Below, in pieces: positions 10,520 to 18,831 of a stretch of 64,000 nt of DNA (position 1 is its first letter; every line of letters begins with the position of its first letter). The position numbers and the translations under genes were made by a program. Source of the DNA: Halorarius litoreus (GTDB lineage: Archaea > Halobacteriota > Halobacteria > Halobacteriales > Haloarculaceae); NCBI RefSeq assembly GCF_024362405.1, contig NZ_CP101454.1, positions 2,232,001 through 2,296,000 of the forward strand, in the 5' to 3' direction. The notes below the pieces were generated by a model that did not search any database, was not told where the DNA came from, and was given only the letters and a program-made list of their open reading frames with translations.

Positions 10520-10672
10520 AGCTGGCGCTACTTGCCGTAGAAATTTAAGGGTTGGTTTGAGCAGCGAGCCGCGTCCTCCGGTTGAACGAACGGCTAAGCG
10601 TGTGGCTGACGAAGATGGGGTGTGGTATCGTGTAGCACGAGTGGTTCCCTGCAGTCGGGCAGGTGGTGAGCC

Positions 10673-11659
10673 GTGGCCGACCGTCGCTTCCTGTCGACGA
10701 CCCCGAACGGGGTCGCCTGCGTCACCGAGACGGGCGTGCTCAGCGAACATCTGCAGGACGAGACCGTCACCTCGCTCGCCGCAGGTCCAGCCGGCTCGGA
10801 GCTCGTCCTCGCCGGGACTGAGAACAGCGGCGTCGTCCGGTCGACCGACGGGGGTGAGACGTGGACGCCCCGCGGGCTCGACGGCGAGACGGTGATGTCG
10901 GTCGCCGTCGCGCCGAGCGACCCCGACCGGCTCTACGCGGGGGTCCGCCCCTCGGGCGTCTACCGTTCGGACGACGGCGGCGCGACGTGGTGGGAGTGCG
11001 AATCGTTCCAGGGTATCCGTGGCCGTCGACTGTGGCGGTCACCGGCCTCCGCACCGTTCACCGCCTACGTGCAGGCGCTCGCGGTGTCGCCCACGGACCC
11101 CGGCCGCGTCGTCGCGGGTATCGAGTTCGGCGCGGTCGTCCGGAGCACGGACGGTGGCGACCGCTGGTCGAACCACCGCCGGAAGGCGATCCGTGACTGC
11201 CACTCGCTCGTCTGGCACGCCACCGACGGTGGCTGTGTCTACGAGGCGGGCGCCGGGATGGGGCGGCGACCAGGTGCCCGGAGCGTCGACGACGGGGCGA
11301 CGTGGCGCCGCGGCCCCCAGCTCGACCGCGGGTACGGCTGGGCGGTCGCCGCCCACCCCGAAGACCCCGACGTCTGGTACGTCTCGGCGTCCACGGGGCC
11401 GTTCGCCGCCCACGGCTCCGGTGACGCGAAGGCCGCGGTCTACCGGTTCGACGGCGACGCGTGGACGCTCCTCGATGGACTTCCCGGCGAGTCGATGCCG
11501 TACGCGCTGGTCACGGACCCGATGCACCCCGACCACCTGTGGGCCGGGCGCGCCGACGGGTCGATCTGGGAGTCGTCGAACCGGGGCGAGCGGTGGGCTC
11601 GCCTCGGCGGCGCGCTCCCGGCAGTGGAGCGGTCGATGGTGATGCTTCCGCCGGCGTGA
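10673..11659 (+). CDS. BNR/sortilin-type beta-propeller protein
   Basis: The 328-residue protein uses a GTG start. It contains repeated Asp-box units: VVRSTDGGETWTPRG (about 48-62), VYRSDDGGATWWECE (about 96-110), VVRSTDGGDRWSNH (about 153-166) and SVDDGATWRR (about 200-209). Such repeats build a WD40/BNR-like propeller as in sialidases and photosystem assembly factors. There is no signal peptide, so it is probably cytoplasmic. No catalytic residues of sialidases are evident. It runs divergently from the KH gene and may be a binding scaffold. Confidence 0.75.
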   Translation: MADRRFLSTTPNGVACVTETGVLSEHLQDETVTSLAAGPAGSELVLAGTENSGVVRSTDGGETWTPRGLDGETVMSVAVAPSDPDRLYAGVRPSGVYRSDDGGATWWECESFQGIRGRRLWRSPASAPFTAYVQALAVSPTDPGRVVAGIEFGAVVRSTDGGDRWSNHRRKAIRDCHSLVWHATDGGCVYEAGAGMGRRPGARSVDDGATWRRGPQLDRGYGWAVAAHPEDPDVWYVSASTGPFAAHGSGDAKAAVYRFDGDAWTLLDGLPGESMPYALVTDPMHPDHLWAGRADGSIWESSNRGERWARLGGALPAVERSMVMLPPA

Positions 11660-11760
11660 CGTGATAGCTGAGCCAGCGGCTGGTGAGTCGTCCACGGTGA
11701 ACGTCGGTCACGCCGGCTGACTCCGGCGCGGAGAACAGGGGAAACGCGTCAGGGAACGCG

Positions 11761-12321
11761 TTATTCGTCGTCGTCGTGTTCGTCGTCGTCGTCGTGTTCG
11801 TCGTCGTCGTCGTCGTCGTCGTGTTCGTCGTCCGTCTCGGCTCCGTCGTCACGGTCGTCGTGGTCGTCCTGCTCGTGGTCCTCGACCTCTTCGTCCTCGT
11901 CGTGGTCGTCCTCGTCGTCGACCTGCTCGTTCTCGTGGTCGTCCCCGTCTGCGTCCTCGTACTCGTACGCCTCGTGATGGACGACGAGGTCGCCGTCGGC
12001 GACGTTGTAACCGAGTTCGGCCTCGAAGCTGTCACTCTCGACCTCGAGGTCGTCGTCGGTGACGTTCTCGACGGTCACCGTCCCGTTCTCGTCGGTCCGG
12101 TACTCGCCGTCTTCGAGCTCGACCGTGGCGTTCTCGACGGCCTCACCGCCGTTGGTCACGGTGACAGTCATCGTTCCGTTGTCGTACGTCGCGGCCACGT
12201 CCGCGTCGTGCGGGGCGTCGCCGGCCGGTCCGGCCATCGATCCGGTCGTCGTCACGGCGGCAGCCCCACCGGCCACCAGCAGGAGGGCGGCCAGCGCGAC
12301 GCCAGCGAGTTTCAGGTTCAT
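11761..12321 (-). CDS. Exported protein with Ig-like domain and Asp/His-rich tail
   Basis: The 186-residue protein starts at MNLKLAGVALAALLLVAGG, a signal peptide of about 22 residues. Residues about 40-115 form a small beta domain (TMTVTVTNGGEAVENATVEL, then TVTVENVTDDDLEVES) of the transthyretin or Ig-like kind seen in haloarchaeal surface proteins. The last 65 or so residues are almost only Asp, Glu and His, with DEHDDDD-type units. The tail could bind divalent metals or many cations. No anchor is seen. The function is unknown. Confidence 0.65.
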   Translation of the reverse strand: MNLKLAGVALAALLLVAGGAAAVTTTGSMAGPAGDAPHDADVAATYDNGTMTVTVTNGGEAVENATVELEDGEYRTDENGTVTVENVTDDDLEVESDSFEAELGYNVADGDLVVHHEAYEYEDADGDDHENEQVDDEDDHDEDEEVEDHEQDDHDDRDDGAETDDEHDDDDDDDEHDDDDEHDDDE

Positions 12322-12415
12322 TGCACTCCCGGCTACCAACGCTATCCACTTGAAGCGGGAACGCCGTTCGTGGTCGTTCACGCGCGAGTGCCGCCGTATA
12401 AACGGTCTGAACGGT

Positions 12416-12907
12416 TCACAGCGGCTTCTCGAACACGTCCTCCGGCACCTCGCGCTCGCCGAACGCGGCCGTCCGGGTCTCGACGCGCTCGAAGCCGTTC
12501 GACTCGAAGAAGGCGCGGCCGACGTGGTTGCCCGAGAGAACCCCGACACGAAGACGGTCGACGCCTGCGCTCTCGGCCGAGTCGGTGATACTGGCGAGGA
12601 GGGCGCTTCCCACCCCCTCGCCCCAGTGGTCGGGTTCGACGTACAGGGTGTGAATCTCCACCTCGTCGGCCCACGTCTGCTGGGCGGAGGCGAATCCCAC
12701 CACGCCGTCGTCGGTCTCGGCGACGAGATACAGCAGGTCGTCGTGGTCGGTCATCGCGTCGCGGAGGAACTCGGGGTCGTACACCGCATCGAGCGTCTCG
12801 TCGATGTCGTCGGTGTCGAGGATTCCCGGGTACGCTTCCCACCACGCGGCCCGCGCGATGGACTCGATGGCGGGCGCGTCGTCGGGATCGGCGGGGCGGA
12901 CGTGCAT
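12416..12907 (-). CDS. GNAT family N-acetyltransferase
   Basis: The 163-residue protein begins MHVRPADPDDAPAIESIARA, a typical GNAT N-terminus. Motif A is visible as VEIHTLYVEPDHWGEGVGSALLASI (about 83-107), with the acetyl-CoA binding loop GEGVGSALL, and motif B as GNHVGRAFFESNGFERVE (about 125-142). It would move an acetyl group from acetyl-CoA to an amine; the substrate is unknown. It lies 21 bases downstream of the MFS gene on the same strand, which hints at co-transcription. Confidence 0.88.
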   Translation of the reverse strand: MHVRPADPDDAPAIESIARAAWWEAYPGILDTDDIDETLDAVYDPEFLRDAMTDHDDLLYLVAETDDGVVGFASAQQTWADEVEIHTLYVEPDHWGEGVGSALLASITDSAESAGVDRLRVGVLSGNHVGRAFFESNGFERVETRTAAFGEREVPEDVFEKPL

Positions 12908-12928
12908 ACCTCGGCTTGTGGACGCGCG

Positions 12929-14185
12929 CTAATCAGCGTTGGCAGCCGCACCCGTGGGCGGCGCGTCGCGGTCGGCCTCGGGTTCGACGGCGGTGGCCGC
13001 GGGCATCCGGCGGAGACTCGGCACCACGAGGATGTAGCCGACGATCCAGAGGAAGCCAACCCCGCCGGCGTACATCACGTCGACCGGGCCGTAGAGGTCA
13101 CCGAGCGCCCCACCGACGAGCGCGCCCAGCGGCATGACGGCGGTCGACGCGCTCCCGAGGACAGCGGACACACGTCCGAGCATCGCGGGCGGCACGAGCC
13201 GCTGCATCAGCGTCATGGCGACGATGTTGGTGACGCCGACGGGGACGAACGCGACGGCGAACAGCGCGACGAGCCCGAGCGTCGACTCGAACTGGAGGGC
13301 GCCGAGCCACACGATTGCGCTGACGCTGAACCCGCCGAGCGAGAGCAGACCGAACGGGACGTCCTGGAACTTCGGCGCGAGCAGGGCCCCCACGAGCGTT
13401 CCGGCGGCCAGCCCGGCGAGCAGTAGCCCGTAGATGCTCGCGTCGCCGCGAACGTCGGCGAACGCGGGGAGGACGGGCCACACCATCCCGAGCAGGGCGT
13501 TGGCGACGACGCTCGCGCCGAGAATCCAGACGATCTTCGAGTGGCGGAGGAACCGGGCGCCCGCGCGCAGGTCCGCGACGTAGCCCTCGGCTTCGTCGTC
13601 CGGGTCGCGCTCGGCTGGGGCCACTCGGATACCGGCGAACAGCGCGACGGCGAGCGCGAACGTCAGCGAGTCGACGGCGAACAGCACCACCGCGCCGGAG
13701 GCGACGACGACCACGCCCGCGACAGCGTTGAACACGAGTTCCGCACCCTGATACGTCATCGAGAACAGTGAGTTCGCGGCCGTCAGATCCTCCTCGTCGA
13801 CGATGCGGGGGAGCGCCGCCGTCCCGGCGGGGTAGACGAACTGGTTGAGCAGCGAGACGAGCGGCATCACGGTGAGGACGACCCAGACGTTCAGGACGCC
13901 GAGCAGGTGAGCCGCCGGGATGGTGAGCACGAGCACCCCCTGTGCGGCCTGCGTCCAGACGAGTGTTCGGCGGAGCGGCCAGCGGTCGACGACCGGGCCG
14001 ACGAACGCCTGGAGCGCCTGCATCCCGAGGGTGAGAAAGCCCGCGAGTCCTGTGTAGAAGGTCGAGCCGGTCAGCGAGTAGACGAGCCACATCGCCGCCA
14101 CCGAGTAGAGCGAGTCGCCGGCGTTCGTCACCAGCCGCCCCAGAAAGAGACGGGTGAAGTCCGCGTCTCGAAACAGGTGTCGCAT
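12929..14185 (-). CDS. MFS transporter, probable drug/solute exporter
   Basis: The 418-residue protein is a major facilitator with about 12 membrane helices. The N-terminus is FLGRLVTNAGDSLYSVAAMW, and the loop between helices 2 and 3 carries GPVVDRWPLRRTLVW, a variant of the family motif A. A short hydrophilic loop with DPDDEAEGYVADL separates the two halves near residue 200. The shape is that of the MFS_3/enterobactin-exporter-like group. Neighbouring acetyltransferase and winged-helix genes on the same strand suggest a small export or resistance module, but no substrate is indicated. Confidence 0.88.
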   Translation of the reverse strand: MRHLFRDADFTRLFLGRLVTNAGDSLYSVAAMWLVYSLTGSTFYTGLAGFLTLGMQALQAFVGPVVDRWPLRRTLVWTQAAQGVLVLTIPAAHLLGVLNVWVVLTVMPLVSLLNQFVYPAGTAALPRIVDEEDLTAANSLFSMTYQGAELVFNAVAGVVVVASGAVVLFAVDSLTFALAVALFAGIRVAPAERDPDDEAEGYVADLRAGARFLRHSKIVWILGASVVANALLGMVWPVLPAFADVRGDASIYGLLLAGLAAGTLVGALLAPKFQDVPFGLLSLGGFSVSAIVWLGALQFESTLGLVALFAVAFVPVGVTNIVAMTLMQRLVPPAMLGRVSAVLGSASTAVMPLGALVGGALGDLYGPVDVMYAGGVGFLWIVGYILVVPSLRRMPAATAVEPEADRDAPPTGAAANAD

Positions 14186-14264
14186 ACCCTCTCTCCTCCC
14201 TGTGGGGGGATAATTGATTGCTGAACGACAGTTCTGTAGCCCGACGGGCAGAACTGCACTTCTG

Positions 14265-15143
14265 TCAGCGGTCGGAACGTTCGATGGCCGTCACTCGACC
14301 CTCGGCATCCAGTTCAGCGGTCAGCGTGTCGCCGTCGAGCGTGATGGCGACCGTCGCGCCCGCGTCGGTGGCGTCGACGGTGATGCTCTCCATACCGGGG
14401 AGTCGCCACGAGGGTGTCGCCGTCAGGTCGACCTCGTGGTCGTAGAGGAACCCCTGTGCGGCGGGGTGGTAGAGCACCGGCATCGTGACCGACGCCCGCG
14501 CCTCGTCGCTACACCGCTCGCAGGTCCAGGTGACGGCGGGGGGCTCCCGGTCGGGTTCGATGGCTCCCTGCAGTCGCCCGGCACAGTTCGCGCAGAACCC
14601 CGACGTGATCTGGTGGAACAGGGTGTGCATCCAGCGGTCGAACGCCGCCGGGAGCTCCTCGGGGGTGTACTGGTCGAGCGTCCCCGGAGGGAAACTGAAC
14701 TCGTTGCGCCACTCCTCACAGGCGGGGCAGGTGAGGGTCGCGTGGTCGTCAGCGTAGGCGACGACGAGCGGGGTCTCACCGCAGGTCGAGCACGGGTCGT
14801 CGATCTCGATGGGGTCGAGGGTCGCGTCCGCGGTGAAGGTCCCCGCGACGAGCTCCCCGACGAGCCGCTGGCCAGCGAGGGTGAGTTCGTAGCCCTCGCT
14901 CTCCTCGTCGCCGGCCTTCGTCACGAACACGCCGTCGAGCTTCCGCAGGTGGTAGTTGAACTTCCCCGAGTCGCGTTCGCCGACGGCCTCGCGCAACTCG
15001 GAGAACGTCTGTGGTTCGTTCATGTCCGCGGCGAGTGCCCGGAGGATGGCGACCCGGAGTTCGTTGCCCAGCAGCCCGAACACGTTCTCCGGGGGACGGA
15101 ACTCGACGGAGACCGGAGCGTCGTTCGCCGGTGGTTCGTTCAT
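14265..15143 (-). CDS. ArsR-like winged-helix regulator with two zinc ribbons
   Basis: The 292-residue protein starts at MNEPPANDAPVSVEF. Residues about 20-95 form a winged helix (NVFGLLGNELRVAILRALA, then GKFNYHLRKLDGVFV). Two zinc-ribbon pairs follow: CSTCGE and CPACEEW near 150-180, then CANCAGR and CERCSDEAR near 215-245. The layout matches a haloarchaeal family of ArsR-type regulators with a C-terminal sensor domain. It could control the CPBP protease gene just upstream or the MFS gene just downstream on the same strand. The ligand is unknown. Confidence 0.75.
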   Translation of the reverse strand: MNEPPANDAPVSVEFRPPENVFGLLGNELRVAILRALAADMNEPQTFSELREAVGERDSGKFNYHLRKLDGVFVTKAGDEESEGYELTLAGQRLVGELVAGTFTADATLDPIEIDDPCSTCGETPLVVAYADDHATLTCPACEEWRNEFSFPPGTLDQYTPEELPAAFDRWMHTLFHQITSGFCANCAGRLQGAIEPDREPPAVTWTCERCSDEARASVTMPVLYHPAAQGFLYDHEVDLTATPSWRLPGMESITVDATDAGATVAITLDGDTLTAELDAEGRVTAIERSDR

Positions 15144-15189
15144 GCCCGGAGAATGTCGGCAGAGAAGAATACCGTTTCGTGCGTCGCGC

Positions 15190-16005
15190 TCACGTGGGCG
15201 CAGGGTGGCGCTCCGTTCGCCGACGGCTGGTGAGCGCGACGCCACCGACCGTGGCGTACAGCACTAGCGCGTACAGCGCGAGCGCGACGATGCTGTCGGT
15301 CGGCACGAGCCCGAGCGAGCCGGCGGCGGTGTTCGTCCCCGCGTGAAAGAGGACGGCCGGGACGACGCTGTCGCCCGCCCCGGTCACCAGCCACGAGAAC
15401 AGTACGGAGTAGGCGACGACGACGACGGCGAACCACGCGAACGGAAAGCCCCCGACGACGACGGAACTCCCGGGCAGCAGGTAGAACGGCGCGTGCCACG
15501 CCGCCCAGACGACACCGACGAGGAGTCCGCTCCCCACGACGCCGTACCGGCCCCGGAGTCGGGGGACGGCGAACCCCCGCCACCCGAGTTCCTCGGCGAT
15601 GGGGCCGCCGACGAACACGTTGACGATGAAGACGACCGGGAGGAAGAACAGCGGTGCACCACCGGGGAGCGTCGGAACTACCGACTCGCCGAGTGCAAGT
15701 GCGCCAAGTGCCGCGATTCCCGCGAGCACGAACGGGAGCAGGACGGCGAGCGCGAGCCAGCGGGCGGGGACGCCGAACTGGACGAACCGCCCGAGGAGTC
15801 GACGGACACCCGCGACGCCTTCCAGGCGCCACGTCACGACGAGCGCGCCCACCGTCGGCCCCCACGCGCCCAGCAGGACGACGGCGGTGGGCGAGACGTC
15901 GAGGCGGTCGCCGCCGAACCAGACCCCCCACGAGAACGCGAGCGTGACGAGGACGAAGGCCGCGACGGGATGGCGGCTGACGACACCGGTACTCGTCGAA
16001 TACAT
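15190..16005 (-). CDS. CPBP family intramembrane glutamic protease (Abi/CAAX type)
   Basis: The 271-residue integral membrane protein has about eight helices. The family motifs are present: EELGWRG at residues 138-144 (catalytic Glu pair and Arg), WHAPF around the His at 171, and LFHAGTN near 215. Eukaryotic relatives (Rce1) process CAAX proteins; prokaryotic ones are linked to membrane-protein processing and peptide self-immunity. It precedes the winged-helix gene by 46 bases on the same strand. The target is unknown. Confidence 0.88.
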   Translation of the reverse strand: MYSTSTGVVSRHPVAAFVLVTLAFSWGVWFGGDRLDVSPTAVVLLGAWGPTVGALVVTWRLEGVAGVRRLLGRFVQFGVPARWLALAVLLPFVLAGIAALGALALGESVVPTLPGGAPLFFLPVVFIVNVFVGGPIAEELGWRGFAVPRLRGRYGVVGSGLLVGVVWAAWHAPFYLLPGSSVVVGGFPFAWFAVVVVAYSVLFSWLVTGAGDSVVPAVLFHAGTNTAAGSLGLVPTDSIVALALYALVLYATVGGVALTSRRRTERHPAPT

Positions 16006-16045
16006 ACCACTCTGAGGCTCGCAGGCGAGATAACTCTGCGCGTGG

Positions 16046-16891
16046 CTACGCGTCCGCCTCGGTGACGAACGCCAGCAGCTCGTCGGGGTCGACCTCGTAC
16101 CCCTGTCGCGTGAAGAAGTTCGCGACGTTCAGGCAGTCGCGTTCGAGGAACTCGCGGCTGTTCGGGTGGTGAATCGTCACGGCCTGCCCCAGATCGAGCA
16201 GACACAGCTCGCTGTCGTGGACGACGATGTTGTACTCCGAGAGGTCGCCGTGGACCAGCCCGGCGCGGTGGAGTCGCCGCATGTACTCGCGGACCACCTC
16301 GTAGGCGGTCTGGGGGTTCTCGACGTCGACCTCGTTGAGTCGCTTCGCGCGCTCGCCGTCGCGCCCGACGAACTCCATGACGAGCGCGTTCCGCTGGACG
16401 GCGATGGGGTTGGGAACGCGAACGCCCGCCTCCTGTGCGCGCTTGAGGTTCGCGAACTCCTTTTTCGTCCACGCGACGACGACCTTCTTCTTGTCCGAGC
16501 CGATGCCCTCGAACCGTGGGTCGCCGTCGAGGTAGTCGCGCATCGCCCGGAAGTCCGAGGCGTTGATGCGGTAGAGCTTGACGGCGACGTCGCCCTCGGG
16601 GCCGAGCGCGAGATAGACGTTCGCCTCCTTGCCGGTGGAGAGCGGGCCGCCGAAGGCGTCGATGTAGCCGTCCTGTACCAGTTTGTAGAGGGCGGCGAGC
16701 GTCGCCTCGTCGAACACCGAGTCCTCGACCTTGAACTGGTCTGCGTCCTTGATTCGTTTCTGAAACTCGAGGAACTTCCGGTCGCGCTTGCGGGCGATGC
16801 GGTCGGCCTCGTCGTCGGAGACGTCGAGTTCCTCCCACTCGTCGCCCGGCGTGTCGACGGCGTCCAGGTCGACGAGGTCGAACTCGGTCAT
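16046..16891 (-). CDS. rio1: RIO1-type serine protein kinase/ATPase
   Basis: This 281-residue protein is the archaeal Rio1 kinase, an ATPase-like factor in late small-subunit ribosome maturation. The flexible P-loop STGKEAN is at residues 85-91, the ATP-binding Lys at 105 (VAVKLYR), the catalytic loop HGDLSEYN at 214-221 and the metal-binding Asp in LLDLGQAV at about 233. An acidic N-terminal extension of about 60 residues precedes the RIO domain, as is usual. It lies 9 bases downstream of aIF1A in the same operon. Confidence 0.96.
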   Translation of the reverse strand: MTEFDLVDLDAVDTPGDEWEELDVSDDEADRIARKRDRKFLEFQKRIKDADQFKVEDSVFDEATLAALYKLVQDGYIDAFGGPLSTGKEANVYLALGPEGDVAVKLYRINASDFRAMRDYLDGDPRFEGIGSDKKKVVVAWTKKEFANLKRAQEAGVRVPNPIAVQRNALVMEFVGRDGERAKRLNEVDVENPQTAYEVVREYMRRLHRAGLVHGDLSEYNIVVHDSELCLLDLGQAVTIHHPNSREFLERDCLNVANFFTRQGYEVDPDELLAFVTEADA

Positions 16892-16900
16892 ACCACCATC

Positions 16901-17197
16901 TCAGGCGGTCTCCTGGATGTGCCCCTCGTCGCGAAGCTGGTCGGCCTCCTGTTTCTCGTAGCGCCAGGTGATGTCCGCCTTCTCGTCCTGCCAGTCCCAC
17001 GGCTCGACGAGCACGACGTCGTCCTCGCGGATCCACACGCGCTTCTGCATCCGGCCAGGGATGCGCGCGGTGCGTTCGACACCGTCCATACAGCGTACCT
17101 TCACGCGATTCGCCCCGAGCATGTTCGTGACGACCGCGAAGACCTCGTCCTCGTCGGGCATGCGGAGGTCCGTCCGGCCGCCGTCGTCGTCGCTCAT
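16901..17197 (-). CDS. Translation initiation factor aIF1A
   Basis: The 98-residue protein is the archaeal homologue of eIF1A/IF1, an OB-fold factor that binds the A site of the small subunit. The body contains [32 protein letters not shown] and [16 protein letters not shown] longer reading frame reaches upstream by 28 codons, but [18 protein letters not shown] is the expected N-terminus, so this start was chosen. It heads a two-gene operon with rio1. Confidence 0.96.
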   Translation of the reverse strand: MSDDDGGRTDLRMPDEDEVFAVVTNMLGANRVKVRCMDGVERTARIPGRMQKRVWIREDDVVLVEPWDWQDEKADITWRYEKQEADQLRDEGHIQETA

Positions 17198-17319
17198 ACG
17201 CCACCGTTGTGCGCCGGGGCGTATAACTCTTGAACTCGATGCCGGAACTGGGGGTATGTAAACGCTCCTCGCATGGGTCACACATCACTTATCACGGGGG
17301 ACTCGCTTTACAGGGTGTA

Positions 17320-18387
17320 ATGCGAGCCGTAGTCTTCCAAGGGGCGAACGAGCCGATGGAAATCGAAGAGGTCGACCGTCCGGACTGTCCGGACGACGGG
17401 GTGGTCGTCGAGACGGAAGCCTGCGGCGTCTGCCGGTCGGACTGGCACGCGTGGCAGGGTGACTGGTCGTGGCTCGGCGTGATGTCCACGCCCGGACTCA
17501 TCTTCGGGCACGAACCCGTCGGCACCATCGTCGAAGCCGGCGCGAACGTCGAGGGCTTCAGAGAAGGCGACCGGGTCACCAACCCGTTCAACCTCGCCGA
17601 CGGCTCCTGCCAGCACTGCAAGGAGGGTCGGCAGAACATCTGTGAGCGCTCGATTCCGATGGGCTTCGTCTCCTTCTCCACCGGCGCGTTCGCCGAGGAG
17701 TATCCGGTGCGCGCCGCGGACACCAACCTCGTGAAGATCCCCGACGGCGTCGACCCGGTCGACGTGGCGGGCCTGGGCTGCCGATTCGCCACCGCCTTCC
17801 ACGGTGTCTCCCACCGCGTCGACGTGGACCCCGGCGACTGGGTCGCCGTCCACGGCTGTGGTGGTGTGGGGCTCTCGGCCATCCACACGGCGAACGCCCT
17901 CGGGGCGAACGTCATCGCCGTCGACCTGAAACAGGAGGCGCTCGACAAGGCGCTCGAACTCGGCGCCGACCGCACGGTCAAGGTCGACGAGGTGCAGGAC
18001 GTGCCCCAGGCGGTCAAGAAACACACTCCCGGCTCGAAGGGCGCGGAGGTCTCGGTGGACGCACTCGGCATCGCCCAGACCTGTCGCAACTCCGTCAACA
18101 GCCTCTCGAAGGGCGGCCAGCACCTCCAGATCGGCCTCACCACGAGCGAGGAGGAGGGCGAGGTCTCGATTCCCGTGGACCAGGTCGTGTTCAACGAACA
18201 GGAGTTCATCGGCTCCTACGGCATGCCCGCCCACGAGTACGACGAGATCTTCCGCATGATGGAGACCGGAAAGATCCAGCCCGGGAAGATCGTGAGCGAG
18301 ACCATCTCGCTGGCGGACGTCCCCGAGACCATCGCCTCGATGGGCGACTACGACACGGTCGGGATTCCGGTCTGTACCGAATTCTAA
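17320..18387 (+). CDS. Zinc-dependent medium-chain alcohol dehydrogenase
   Basis: The 355-residue protein starts at MRAVVFQGANEPMEIEEV. Catalytic zinc ligands appear as Cys38 (CRSDWH), His64 (FGHEPVG) and Cys154 (LGCRFATAF). The nucleotide-binding turn is HGCGGVGLSAIH (178-189). The structural-zinc lobe shows Cys97, Cys100 and Cys108 but has Asp94 where the first Cys of the usual set would be. The reaction is NAD(P)-dependent oxidation or reduction of an alcohol/aldehyde; the substrate is unknown. A TATA-like ACTTATCAC lies 26-33 bases before the ATG. Confidence 0.9.
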   Translation: MRAVVFQGANEPMEIEEVDRPDCPDDGVVVETEACGVCRSDWHAWQGDWSWLGVMSTPGLIFGHEPVGTIVEAGANVEGFREGDRVTNPFNLADGSCQHCKEGRQNICERSIPMGFVSFSTGAFAEEYPVRAADTNLVKIPDGVDPVDVAGLGCRFATAFHGVSHRVDVDPGDWVAVHGCGGVGLSAIHTANALGANVIAVDLKQEALDKALELGADRTVKVDEVQDVPQAVKKHTPGSKGAEVSVDALGIAQTCRNSVNSLSKGGQHLQIGLTTSEEEGEVSIPVDQVVFNEQEFIGSYGMPAHEYDEIFRMMETGKIQPGKIVSETISLADVPETIASMGDYDTVGIPVCTEF

Positions 18388-18831
18388 CGTCGTGGTGGCG
18401 CGTGCTGGTCGCGCTGCCGTGCGCGACCAGCCAGCGCGCGAGGTCGTCGTGAACATAGTGAACGACGGCTCGTGAGACGAGTGAAACGAGTCTCACGGTG
18501 GACGAGCGAACGAAGTGAGCGAGTCGGCTGGGGAGGGTGTGGCTGTCTCCAGTTCGAGGACTCCTAGGTTCGTGTGAGCAGGACGTTCTCGCTGAACCTT
18601 GTTGATGGATACAGAGACCCGAATAATCACGTCGAGATGTGTTCTACCGAATATCTGTCAGAAGGCGCGTGCTGAATACATAGCGCGAGTCGGTCACGAC
18701 CCGATGGTCACGACCGATCCGATTGATTTGTTAGCTACGGGGGAGATAGCTCTCGTTCGCGCCTCACAGTAGGATGATATCCGGTTACAGCCGGGAGAAT
18801 ACCTATTGTCATCGTGGCAAGAAGTGTTGGT
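18388..18831. other. Gene-free stretch with hairpins and IS-relic-like sequence
   Basis: About 440 bases carry no convincing gene. The first part is GC-rich with inverted repeats, including a likely alcohol dehydrogenase terminator. From about 18560 onward the sequence becomes AT-richer and contains GTGCTGAATACA at 18669-18680, a 12-mer found again in inverted orientation beside the IS element at 20294-20305. It may be a remnant of older mobile elements. The promoter of the next gene (AATACCTA, 18798-18805) closes the stretch. Confidence 0.5.
18404..18431 (+). terminator. Perfect hairpin after the alcohol dehydrogenase gene
   Basis: GCTGGTCGCG at 18404-18413 pairs perfectly with CGCGACCAGC at 18422-18431 around an 8-base loop. 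It begins 17 bases after the stop codon. No T-run follows directly, so it could be a transcript-stabilising stem rather than a classical terminator. Confidence 0.45.

Noticed and set aside
13134..13433. Plus-strand frame opposite the MFS gene
   Set aside because: No start signal or conserved feature; antisense to membrane helices of the exporter.
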